Shown here one piece after another: positions 16,271 to 23,757 of a stretch of DNA of 64,000 nt (positions are counted from its first letter, which is position 1; each line of letters begins with the position of its first letter). The position numbers and the translations under genes were made by a program. The notes beneath the pieces were generated by a model. It did no database searches. It worked only from the letters and a program-made list of their open reading frames with translations, and had not been told where the DNA came from. The stretch is taken from assembly GCF_025949695.1 (NCBI RefSeq), contig NZ_JAPDFL010000001.1:248001-312000 (forward strand). Direction: 5' to 3'. Origin of the DNA: Pararhodobacter zhoushanensis. Lineage in GTDB: Bacteria > Pseudomonadota > Alphaproteobacteria > Rhodobacterales > Rhodobacteraceae.

Positions 16271-17082
16271 TCAATTGGGCTGACGGCAAGGGCTGGGTAA
16301 CCGCAGGCGGCAAACGGTTGGAGTGGGCCGCCTGGGGGGCGCTTGGTGCAGGCCCGGTGATCGTGCTGCTGCACGAGGGGCTGGGCTGTCTGGCGCTGTG
16401 GCGCGACTTCCCCGAGCGGTTGTCGCAGGCGACCGGGCTGCCGGTCTTCGCCTATTCGCGGGCGAATTACGGCCAGTCCGATTCCGGTGATCTGCCCTTT
16501 CCGGTCGATTACATGACCCGCCACGCGGTCGATGTGCTGCCTGAGGTGCTGGATGCAATCGGGGCCGCGCATGTCATCCTGATGGGCCATTCCGACGGCG
16601 CGACCATCGCGGCGGAGTATGCCGGGCGGGTGGTGGACTACCGCGTGCGCGGGCTGGTGCTGATGGCACCGCATTTCTTTACCGAAGAGATGGGGCTGGC
16701 GCAGATCCGGCGGGCGCGGGATGCCTTTGCTGACGGGGATATGGCCGAGAAGATGGGCAAATATCACCGCGATCCCGTGGCGACGTTCAAGGGCTGGAAC
16801 GACGGATGGCTGAACCCGGACTTTGCCGCCTGGGATGTCAGCGAGGTGATCGACTTCCTGCGCATCCCGGCTTTGGTCATTCAGGGCAAGGACGACCAGT
16901 ACGGCACGCTCAGGCAGGTCGACGAGATCGTCAGCCGCTCCTACGCGCCGGTCGATGTGCTGATACCCGACGATTGCCGCCACGCGCCGCAGGTCGATCA
17001 GCCCGAGGCCGTGCTCGGTGCCGTGAGCGCCTTCACCCAGCGCCTGATCGCGCATGAGGCGGCACAGCCCGAACGCGCGTGA
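16267..17082 (+). CDS. Alpha/beta hydrolase of the benzoate cluster
   Basis: A 271-residue alpha/beta-fold hydrolase. The nucleophile elbow GHSDG (Ser near residue 107), Asp in QGKDDQYGT near 218 and His in CRHAPQVDQP near 241 supply a catalytic triad. The oxyanion loop LHEGLGCLALWRDFPE follows the first strand. It overlaps both neighbours by ATGA, so its production is coupled to bclA. Hydrolases are commonly found in box clusters. It could cleave a misformed CoA ester, a lactone or an aromatic ester that releases benzoate. The substrate cannot be read from sequence. Confidence 0.8.
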   Translation: MINWADGKGWVTAGGKRLEWAAWGALGAGPVIVLLHEGLGCLALWRDFPERLSQATGLPVFAYSRANYGQSDSGDLPFPVDYMTRHAVDVLPEVLDAIGAAHVILMGHSDGATIAAEYAGRVVDYRVRGLVLMAPHFFTEEMGLAQIRRARDAFADGDMAEKMGKYHRDPVATFKGWNDGWLNPDFAAWDVSEVIDFLRIPALVIQGKDDQYGTLRQVDEIVSRSYAPVDVLIPDDCRHAPQVDQPEAVLGAVSAFTQRLIAHEAAQPERA

Positions 17083-17510
17083 CGCCTTTGCCGCCAGAAC
17101 CCCACCATCCGGGCCGCAATGCGCGCCCGGATGAAGCGTTTTTCGCAGGCTTGATTGCCGGGCTGGACGGTTTGGCGGCGGAGGCTCTGGCGCAATCCCC
17201 GGCGTTTCTGGCCGGGTTCGAGGCTTTCGCGCGGCGCTACTACTGGGAGGCGCACGAGTTCTGGGAACCCGTCTGGGCCGCCCTGCCCCCGGCCAGCGCC
17301 GAGCGGCATTTGCTGCGCGGGTTGATCCAGCTGGCGAACGCCGGGCTCAAGCGCCGGATGGGGCGGCCGGGCGCGGCGGTGCGCATCCTCGCGCTCGCGG
17401 ACGCGGCGCTGCGCGAGGCCTTCAGCGGTGGCCGCGAATCGCGGATGGGGCTGAGCGCAGGGCGGGTGTCGGCTCTGCGAGAGCAGGTTCTGACGGAATG
17501 CGCATTATAA
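17079..17510 (+). CDS. DUF309 domain-containing protein
   Basis: A 143-residue helical protein with the DUF309 core FARRYYWEAHEFWEPVWAALP, ERHLLRGLIQLANAGLKRRMG and a long final helix. The conserved His/Glu of YWEAHEFWEPVW is the family hallmark. Function is unknown. It is translationally coupled to the hydrolase by an ATGA overlap and is the last gene before a separate promoter region for boxC. Confidence 0.82.
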   Translation: MTPLPPEPHHPGRNARPDEAFFAGLIAGLDGLAAEALAQSPAFLAGFEAFARRYYWEAHEFWEPVWAALPPASAERHLLRGLIQLANAGLKRRMGRPGAAVRILALADAALREAFSGGRESRMGLSAGRVSALREQVLTECAL

Positions 17511-17524
17511 TGCATTTATCCGCA
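17502..17524. promoter_or_regulatory. Palindrome and degenerate BoxR-like site upstream of boxC
   Basis: GCATTATAATGC (17502-17513) is a perfect 12-base palindrome overlapping the DUF309 stop. It runs into TGCA-TTTATC-CGCA (17511-17524), one mismatch from TGCA-N6-TGCA. It lies 70-90 bases upstream of the boxC promoter and could be a second repressor-binding site. Confidence 0.4.
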
Positions 17525-17576
17525 CCTAAAGCCCGCGAATCGCCGCCGATTGCGTCATGCACCCGCCTAATAGGTA

Positions 17577-17608
17577 TTTACGCAGCACCATACAGGCACT
17601 ATTGTGCA
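17577..17608 (+). promoter_or_regulatory. Putative boxC promoter with BoxR operator over the -10
   Basis: TTTACG (17577-17582) and TATTGT (17600-17605) are spaced by 17 bases. The -10 is embedded in GGCA-CTATTG-TGCA (17595-17608), which shares CTAT after the first half-site with the bclA, boxR and TRAP sites. This gives boxC and the genes after it a start of their own. Confidence 0.55.
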
Positions 17609-17652
17609 TCTCAACATTCAGGCAGCATGACGGACCCCAGGGAGGACCCCCA

Positions 17653-19312
17653 GTGACCCAGCGAGATCGACTTCCAGACGGACCCGTCGCGCTATCGCCA
17701 TTGGCGCGTGGAGTATGACGGCGCGGTGGCGAACCTGTTCATGGACGTGGACGAAAACGCCGGTCTGTTCGACGGCTATCAGCTCAAGCTGAACAGCTAC
17801 GATCTGGGCGTCGATATCGAACTGGCCGATGTGGTGCAGCGGATGCGGTTCGAACACCCCGAGGTCAAGGTCGTGGTGATGCGCTCGGCCAAGGACAAGG
17901 TGTTCTGCGCCGGGGCCAATATCCGCATGCTGGGCGGGGCGAGCCATGCGCATAAGGTGAACTTCTGCAAGTTCACCAACGAAACGCGCAACACCTTCGA
18001 GGCCGCCGAAGCCGACTCTGGCCAGAAATATATTGCCGCGGTCAAGGGGGCCTGCGCGGGCGGCGGCTATGAGCTGGCGCTGGCGTGCAACCATATCATG
18101 CTGACCGACGACAGTGCCTCGGCTGTGTCGCTGCCCGAAGTGCCGCTCTTGGCCGTGCTGCCGGGCACCGGCGGGCTGACCCGCGTGACCGACAAGCGCA
18201 AGGTGCGTCGCGATCTGGCCGATGTGTTCTGCACGCTGGAAGAGGGCGTGAAGGGCAAGCGGGCTAAAGACTGGCGTCTGGTGGATGAGGTCATCGCCAA
18301 TTCCAAATTCGACGAGACGGTGGCCGAACGGGCGCGCGAATTCGCGGCGGCCTCGGACAAGGCGACGGGCACGGGCATCAGCCTGACCCCGCTGAACCGG
18401 AGTTTCGCCGAGGACGGCTCGATCCACTATTCGCTGGTCGAGGTTGCGGTGGATGCCGAGGGGCGCAAGGCCACGATCACGCTGAACGGCCCGGATCAGG
18501 ACGTGCCGGCCTCGGTCGAGGCGCTGCATGCGCAGGGCGATCAGGGCTGGATGCTGCGTCTGGCGCGGGAATTCGACGATGCGATCCTGCAATTGCGTCT
18601 CAACGAGATGGAGCTGGGGCTGGTCGTGTTCCGCACACAAGGCGACGCGCAGGCCGTGCTGGCGCATGAGGCCTTCCTGCTGGCCAACAAGAGCGACTGG
18701 CTGGTCAACGAGATCCTGACCTACTGGAAGCGCGTGCTCAAGCGCGTGGATATGACCGCGCGCTCGCTGGTGGCGCTGGTCGAGAACGGCTCATGCTTTG
18801 CCGGGTTCCTGGCGGAACTGCTCTGGGCCTCGGACCGCGCCTATATGATGGAAGGCGAGTTCGACGGCGACAACCGCCCGGTGGCGACGGTCACGCTGTC
18901 GCAAGCCAACTTCGGCCCCTTCCCGATGGGTAACGACCTGACCCGCCTGCAAACCCGCTTTCTGGGCGAGCCGGAAACGGTGGACACGCTGCAGGGCAAA
19001 ATCGGCGAGGCGCTGGAAAGCGACGCGGCGATGGAGCTGGGTCTGGTGACCGAGGCCTATGACGACATCGACTGGGAAGACGAGATCCGCATCTTCATGG
19101 AAGAGCGCGCCTCGTTCAGCCCCGACGCGATGACCGGCATGGAAGCCAACCTGCGGTTTGCCGGGCCGGAAACGATGGAAACCCGGATCTTTGGCCGCCT
19201 GACCGCCTGGCAGAACTGGATCTTCATCCGGCCGAACGCGACCGGCCCCGATGGCGCGCTGCAGCGCTATGGCTCGGGCGTGCGCGGCGATTACAACATG
19301 CAACGCGTGTGA
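17653..19312 (+). CDS. boxC: Benzoyl-CoA-dihydrodiol lyase BoxC (frame broken near the start)
   Basis: A crotonase-superfamily protein with two enoyl-CoA-hydratase-like halves. It opens the ring of the benzoyl-CoA epoxide/dihydrodiol to 3,4-dehydroadipyl-CoA semialdehyde and formate. Family blocks are LKLNSYDLGVDIELADVVQRMRFEHPEV (split by me), FCAGANIRMLGG, VNFCKFTNETRN and GGGYELALACN. The expected N-terminus IDFQTDPSRYRHW lies upstream of the first in-frame start (GTG 17708). GGAGG at 17641-17645 and a GTG at 17653 are ideally spaced, but this GTG is one base out of frame: one extra C in CCC at 17657-17659. Removing it gives a 552-residue protein of normal family size. Confidence 0.88.
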
Positions 19313-19318
19313 TGCCTC

Positions 19319-19394
19319 GGTGGGGTTGAACCCCACCCTACGGGCGTCGGCGCTGCCGGTCCCGTCACCCTGTAGGGTGGGTTTTCAACCCACC
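19319..19394. repeat. GTAG-headed hairpin repeats, inverted pair between boxC and boxB
   Basis: Two 23-base units. Unit 1 (19319-19341) is a GGTGGGGT/ACCCCACC hairpin followed by CTAC. Unit 2 (19372-19394) is GTAG followed by a GGTGGGT/ACCCACC hairpin. A GTAG head plus imperfect palindrome in inverted pairs is the REP/BIME arrangement. It lies in the mRNA between two box genes. Confidence 0.75.
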
Positions 19395-19426
19395 TTCCCC
19401 GTGCCCAGCATTCCGTGGAGGAACCC

Positions 19427-20878
19427 ATGATCGACCTCATCAATGTCAGCTATGACACGCAGATCCCCAATAACGTCGGCCTGTCCAACGACAAGCGCGT
19501 CCTGAAGGCGCTGGAGAAATGGCACCCCGGTTACATCAACTGGTGGAATGACCTGATCCCGCAGCAGTTCCAGAAATCGGATGTCTACCTGCGCACGGCC
19601 GTGTCGGTCGACCCCAAGGGTTGGGCCAAGTTCGACTATGTGAAGATGCCCGAATACCGCTGGGGCATTCTGCTGGCCCCCGAGGTCGAGGGCCGCGTGA
19701 TCCCCTGTGGCGAACACGCCGGTCAGCCCGCGTGGCAGGAAGTGCCGGGCGAATACCGCAACATGCTCAAGCGGATGATCGTCATTCAGGGCGATACCGA
19801 GCCGGGCTCGGTCGAGCAGCAGCGCTTCCTCGGCCTGACCGCGCCGTCGCTCTATGACCTGCGCAACCTGTTTCAGGTCAACGTGGAAGAGGGCCGTCAC
19901 CTCTGGGCGATGGTGTATCTCTTGCAGAAATACTTCGGCAAGGATGGCCGCGAAGAGGCCGACGATCTGCTGATCCGTTCGTCGGGTTCGGAAGAAGCCC
20001 CGCGCATGCTGGGTGCCTTCAACGAGGAAACGCCCGACTGGCTGTCGTTCTTCATGTTCACCTATTTCACCGACCGCGACGGCAAGATGCAGCTGGAAAG
20101 CCTGGCGCAATCGGGCTTTGACCCGCTCAGCCGGACCTGCCGCTTCATGCTGACCGAAGAAGCGCACCACATGTTCGTCGGCGAGACCGGCGTGGGCCGC
20201 ACGATCGAGCGCACCTGTCAGGTGATGAAAGAGCACGGTATCGACGATCCCTACGAGATCGAGAAAATCCGCGCGCTGGGGGTGATCGACCTGCCGACGA
20301 TCCAGAAAAAGCTGAACTTGCACTACACGCTGTCGCTGGATCTGTTCGGTCAGGAAGTCTCGACCAACGCCGCCAACGCCTTCAACTCGGGCATCAAGGG
20401 GCGCTACATGGAGCACCGCCTGACCGATGACCACAAGCTACACAACGATACCTATCCGGTGTGGAATTTTGAGGACGGTCAGCTGGTGCGCAAGGATGTG
20501 CCGGCCCTGACCGCGATCAACATGCGCCTGCGCGACGATTACACCCGCGACGCGGCGGGCGGCATCGGGCGCTGGAACAAGATCATCGAGAAGAACGGCG
20601 TCCAGTTCGAGCTGAAACTGCCGCACGAAGCCTTCCACCGCCAGATCGGCGTCTTCGCGGGCAAGCCCTTTGCCCCCGATGGATCGCTGCTGACCGGCGC
20701 GGAGTACGACGCACGCCGCAACGAATGGCTGCCGACCCGCGCGGATGGTGACTTCATCCAGTCGCTGATGAAACCGGTCACCGAGCCGGGGCAATACGCC
20801 AGCTGGATCTCGGCCCCGAAAGTCGGGATCGACAACAAGCCCGGTGACTTTGAGTATGTGAAGCTCTACATGGCGTGA
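19427..20878 (+). CDS. boxB: Benzoyl-CoA 2,3-epoxidase, oxygenase component BoxB
   Basis: A 483-residue class I di-iron monooxygenase that epoxidises the ring of benzoyl-CoA using O2 and electrons from BoxA. Di-iron ligands are evident: EEGRH (Glu155 with His158) and TEEAHH (Glu244 with Glu245, His247 and His248), the paired ExxH-type carboxylate/His motifs on helices. FNSGIKGRYMEHR and the N-terminal WHPGYINWWNDLIPQQFQ are family blocks. The start is ATG 19427 behind GGAGGAA; a GTG four codons earlier overlaps that ribosome site. It is flanked on both sides by the GTAG hairpin repeats. Confidence 0.95.
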   Translation: MIDLINVSYDTQIPNNVGLSNDKRVLKALEKWHPGYINWWNDLIPQQFQKSDVYLRTAVSVDPKGWAKFDYVKMPEYRWGILLAPEVEGRVIPCGEHAGQPAWQEVPGEYRNMLKRMIVIQGDTEPGSVEQQRFLGLTAPSLYDLRNLFQVNVEEGRHLWAMVYLLQKYFGKDGREEADDLLIRSSGSEEAPRMLGAFNEETPDWLSFFMFTYFTDRDGKMQLESLAQSGFDPLSRTCRFMLTEEAHHMFVGETGVGRTIERTCQVMKEHGIDDPYEIEKIRALGVIDLPTIQKKLNLHYTLSLDLFGQEVSTNAANAFNSGIKGRYMEHRLTDDHKLHNDTYPVWNFEDGQLVRKDVPALTAINMRLRDDYTRDAAGGIGRWNKIIEKNGVQFELKLPHEAFHRQIGVFAGKPFAPDGSLLTGAEYDARRNEWLPTRADGDFIQSLMKPVTEPGQYASWISAPKVGIDNKPGDFEYVKLYMA

Positions 20879-20887
20879 GACGATCAG

Positions 20888-20948
20888 GGTGGGGTTGAAC
20901 CCCACCCTACACACCCGCGCCGCCCGTAGGGTGGGGTTTCACCCCACC
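20888..20948. repeat. GTAG-headed hairpin repeats, inverted pair between boxB and the Cys-rich gene
   Basis: Units 20888-20910 (hairpin then CTAC) and 20926-20948 (GTAG then hairpin), with GGTGGGGT/ACCCCACC arms. Unit 1 is identical to unit 1 of the pair before boxB. The second unit ends 12 bases before the ribosome binding site of the next gene. Confidence 0.75.
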
Positions 20949-20969
20949 GCCAGCCCCGCCGGAGGACCC

Positions 20970-21125
20970 ATGCCCGCCACCCGCACCGCTCTGCCCCGCC
21001 CCGCCGCGCCGGCCAAGCGCCTGACCTGTCTCGACTGCCCCGATTGCACCGGCCCCTGCTGGAGCCGCTTCGAGCTGGCCTTCCTTCCCGAATCGGTGCT
21101 GCACCCCCGGACCCCGCGCGCATGA
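20970..21125 (+). CDS. Small Cys-rich protein between boxB and boxA
   Basis: A 51-residue protein. GGAGGACCC stands 4 bases before the ATG, and the stop overlaps the boxA ATG (ATGA), so it has real translation signals and is coupled to boxA. The middle carries LTCLDCPDCTGPCWSRFEL: four cysteines in C-x2-C-x2-C-x3-C spacing followed by Trp, then LAFLPESVL. The spacing is ferredoxin-like (4Fe-4S) but could equally bind zinc. The N-terminus is Pro/Ala/Arg-rich. I do not recognise the family. Its place between the oxygenase and reductase genes suggests an accessory role in the epoxidase. Confidence 0.72.
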   Translation: MPATRTALPRPAAPAKRLTCLDCPDCTGPCWSRFELAFLPESVLHPRTPRA

Positions 21126-22315
21126 ACAAGCCCCTCAAACAGCACCTGATCGACCCGGAAATCTGCATCCGCTGCTACACCTGCGAGATGACCTGCCCGG
21201 TCGAGGCGATCACCCATGACGACAACAACGTCGTCGTCGATGCCGAGAAATGCGATTTCTGCATGGATTGTATCCCGGTCTGTCCGACCGGCTCGATTGA
21301 TGAGTGGCGCGTGGTCAACACGCCCTATTCGCTGGAAGAGCAGTTCAGCTGGGAAGACCTGCCCGCGCAGGGCGACGTCGGCACCTCTGCCGCCCAAGGC
21401 GGCAGCGTCGAGGCGCTGGATGACGCCATGGAGGCCCTGCTGGCCGAGGCCCACAAGGGCGCAGGCGGCAAATCCAAAGCCCCGGCCAGTGCCGCCAAGC
21501 CGACGGTCAACATGTATAACCTCGGCAAACCCGCCATTGCCAAGGTGCAGGGCAACTACCGTCTGACCAGCACCGAGAGCGGCTCGGATGTGCGCCACCT
21601 GATCCTTGAGTTCGGCGGCCAGCCCTTCCCGGTGCTTGAAGGCCAGTCGATCGGCATCATCCCGCCTGGGCTGGACGCCAACGGCAAGCCCCACCTGCCC
21701 CGGCTCTATTCCGTCTCAAGCCCGCGCGACGGCGAGCGGCCGAATTTCAACAACCTCTCGCTGACCGTGAAGCGTGAGGAACAAGGCCTGTGCTCGAATT
21801 ACGTCTGCGATCTGAAGATCGGCGATGAGGTCAGGGTCACCGGCCCCTTCGGCGCGACCTTCCTGATGCCCGAAGACCCCGCCGCGCGCCTGCTTATGGT
21901 CTGCACCGGCACCGGTGCTGCGCCGTTCCGTGGCTTCACCATGCGCCGCCAACGCGCCGCTGCCGGGGCGAGTGGCGATATGGTCATGTTCTTTGGCGCC
22001 CGCGCGCCCGACAGCCTGCCCTATTTCGGCCCGCTCAACAAAGTGCCGGACCGTCTGCTGAAAAAGCATCTGGTGTTCAGCCGCATTCCCGGCGTGGAAA
22101 AGGAATACGTGCAAGACCGCATGATGGTCGAACAGGAGGTTGTCGCCAATCTGCTGGCCGATCCCAAGACCCATATCTACATCTGCGGTCTGCGCGGCAT
22201 GGAGCAGGGCGTGGAACTGGCGTTCAAGAACATCGCCGAAAGCACCGGCCTGGGCTGGGAGGCGACCCGCGACGCCATGCGCGACGAGGGACGGTACCAC
22301 GTCGAGACCTACTGA
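21122..22315 (+). CDS. boxA: Benzoyl-CoA 2,3-epoxidase, reductase component BoxA
   Basis: A 397-residue iron-sulfur flavoprotein that passes electrons from NADPH to BoxB. The N-terminus has two 4Fe-4S ferredoxin motifs, CIRCYTCEMTCPVEAI (from residue 15) and CDFCMDCIPVCPTGSI (from residue 43). A low-complexity Ala/Lys linker follows near 100-125. The rest is a ferredoxin-NADP reductase module with the FAD motif RLYSVSSPR, the nucleotide motif VCTGTGAAPFRGF and CGLRGMEQGV, ending in YHVETY. The start at 21122 overlaps the Cys-rich gene; 26 upstream in-frame codons are that gene's shadow. TGATG overlap with the thioesterase. Confidence 0.95.
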   Translation: MNKPLKQHLIDPEICIRCYTCEMTCPVEAITHDDNNVVVDAEKCDFCMDCIPVCPTGSIDEWRVVNTPYSLEEQFSWEDLPAQGDVGTSAAQGGSVEALDDAMEALLAEAHKGAGGKSKAPASAAKPTVNMYNLGKPAIAKVQGNYRLTSTESGSDVRHLILEFGGQPFPVLEGQSIGIIPPGLDANGKPHLPRLYSVSSPRDGERPNFNNLSLTVKREEQGLCSNYVCDLKIGDEVRVTGPFGATFLMPEDPAARLLMVCTGTGAAPFRGFTMRRQRAAAGASGDMVMFFGARAPDSLPYFGPLNKVPDRLLKKHLVFSRIPGVEKEYVQDRMMVEQEVVANLLADPKTHIYICGLRGMEQGVELAFKNIAESTGLGWEATRDAMRDEGRYHVETY

Positions 22316-22791
22316 TGCCTTACAGCCATGAGATCCGCGTCAGCTGGGGTGACTGCGACCCGGCCAGGATCGCCTATACCGCGCGCATTCCGGCATGGGC
22401 GCTGGAGGCGATCAACGGCTGGTGGGAGCATCATTTCGGCGGCGGCTGGTTCCAGATGGAGATGGACCACAATTTCGGCACGCCCTTCGTTCACATGAGC
22501 CTCGACTTCCGCCATCCGATCACGCCGCGCCACCGGCTGATCTGCGCTGTCGCACCGACCCGGCTGGGTGACACCTCGGTCGCGTGGCGGGTGATCGGGC
22601 GACAGGACGGGGCGGTGTGCTTTGAGGGCAGCTTCGTCTGCGTGTTCACCATCGCCGACCAGTTCCGCAAAGCCCCGCCCCCGAGGCCGTGCGCGCCCTG
22701 GTGCTCAAGCATCTGGAACCCCCGGCAGAATAGTGCAATCGCCCGCGCGTTTCGCAGGATGCCTATTGTTCGGCGGCAGGGCATCCCCTAA
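22315..22791 (+). CDS. Acyl-CoA thioesterase (4-hydroxybenzoyl-CoA thioesterase family), C-terminus frameshifted
   Basis: A hotdog-fold protein with the Asp-containing motif SWGDCDPARIAYTARIPAW (catalytic Asp near residue 14), then FVHMSLDFRHPIT. It probably clears stalled benzoyl-CoA or related thioesters and recycles CoA. After TIADQFRKAPPP the frame goes wrong: as read it runs on to 22791 with a non-homologous tail. One extra C in the C5 run at 22678-22682 would continue EAVRALVLKHLEPPAE and stop at 22731-22733, giving about 139 residues, typical for the family. The reading beyond 22733 would also overlap the boxR promoter. Confidence 0.85.
   Translation: MPYSHEIRVSWGDCDPARIAYTARIPAWALEAINGWWEHHFGGGWFQMEMDHNFGTPFVHMSLDFRHPITPRHRLICAVAPTRLGDTSVAWRVIGRQDGAVCFEGSFVCVFTIADQFRKAPPPRPCAPWCSSIWNPRQNSAIARAFRRMPIVRRQGIP
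22724..22737. promoter_or_regulatory. Putative BoxR operator, upstream of boxR (site 1)
   Basis: GGCA-GAATAG-TGCA; on the other strand it reads TGCA-CTATTC-TGCC, sharing TGCA-CTAT with the other sites. It lies at the end of the thioesterase gene, about 103 bases before the boxR ATG. Confidence 0.5.
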
Positions 22792-22796
22792 GCTTG

Positions 22797-22810
22797 TGCA
22801 CTATTGTTCC
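22797..22810. promoter_or_regulatory. Putative BoxR operator, upstream of boxR (site 2)
   Basis: TGCA-CTATTG-TTCC: one strong half-site and the CTATTG core shared exactly with the boxC site. TATTGT (22802-22807) could be the -10 of a boxR promoter 30 bases before its ATG. Together with site 1 it suggests autoregulation. Confidence 0.5.
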
Positions 22811-22839
22811 CAAAACGGACGCCCCGAACGGACGCCCTG

Positions 22840-23757
22840 ATGTCAGAGATCACGAACTTTCGCGGTGAAACCCTTGCCCCCGATTCCGCCACCCGGGACG
22901 AAGCCGCCGTGCGCGGGCTGATCCTGCGTGTCGGCGAACGGGTGCGCAAGGCGCGCGAGCTCAAGGGCATCCCGCGCCGGGTGCTGTCCGAGGTTTCAGG
23001 CGTCTCGCCGCGTTATCTGGCGCTTCTCGAAGCGGGGGACGGCAATATCTCCATCGGGCTATTGCAGCGCGTCGCCGATGCGCTGGACCACCGCATCGAA
23101 TGGCTGGTCGGCGAGGATGACCCCTGGACCTCGGACGCGATGCGGATGAGCGAGCTCTATCGCGGTGCCTCGTCCGAGGTGCGCGCGAAGGTGCTCGACC
23201 TGCTCGCCCCCCAGCCCGAAGCCAGCGCCCGCCGCCACCGCATCGCGCTGATCGGGCTGCGCGGCGCGGGCAAATCCACGCTGGGCGCGCTGGCCGGCGA
23301 GACGCTGGGCATCCCCTTTGTCGAACTCAACCGCGAGATCGAGGATCAGGCAGGCATGCCGGTCAACGAGGTGATGGCCTTCTACGGACAGGAAGGCTAC
23401 CGCCGCCTTGAAGCGCAGGCGATGAACCGCATCGTCGCCACGCATGACACGATGATTCTGGCCGTCGCGGGCGGCATCGTGTCCGAGCCCGAGACGTATA
23501 AGACCCTGCTGGCGCATTTTCACACCGTTTGGGTCAAGGCCAGCCCGGCCGAGCATATGGCGCGGGTGCGCGGGCAAGGCGACATGCGGCCGATGGCGGG
23601 AAATCCTGAAGCGATGGACCAGCTGAAATTCATCCTGACCAGCCGCGAGGCGCTTTATGATCAGGCGCGCGCCAAGCTGGACACCACCGGGCGCACGCTG
23701 GCCCAGTCGCAGGCCGATCTGCTGGCCCTGATCCGCGAGCGCGGGTTTCTGGATTGA
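22840..23757 (+). CDS. boxR: BoxR-type benzoyl-CoA-responsive transcriptional regulator
   Basis: A 305-residue repressor with an N-terminal Cro/C1-type helix-turn-helix (VRKARELKGIPRRVLSEVSG, then SPRYLALLEAGDGNISIGL) and a C-terminal shikimate-kinase-like domain carrying Walker A GLRGAGKST at residues 139-147. This two-domain layout defines BzdR/BoxR, which use the kinase-like domain to bind benzoyl-CoA. The start is ATG 22840 (MSEITNFRGE); a TTG 12 codons upstream lies in the operator and is unlikely. A TTGA overlap joins it to the dehydrogenase gene. Confidence 0.93.
   Translation: MSEITNFRGETLAPDSATRDEAAVRGLILRVGERVRKARELKGIPRRVLSEVSGVSPRYLALLEAGDGNISIGLLQRVADALDHRIEWLVGEDDPWTSDAMRMSELYRGASSEVRAKVLDLLAPQPEASARRHRIALIGLRGAGKSTLGALAGETLGIPFVELNREIEDQAGMPVNEVMAFYGQEGYRRLEAQAMNRIVATHDTMILAVAGGIVSEPETYKTLLAHFHTVWVKASPAEHMARVRGQGDMRPMAGNPEAMDQLKFILTSREALYDQARAKLDTTGRTLAQSQADLLALIRERGFLD

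Noticed and set aside
17627..17656. A nine-codon leader peptide (ATG 17627 to TGA 17656) before boxC
   Set aside because: In frame with boxC only because of the presumed extra base; the ribosome site at 17641 lies inside it and fits GTG 17653 better. No attenuation structure seen.
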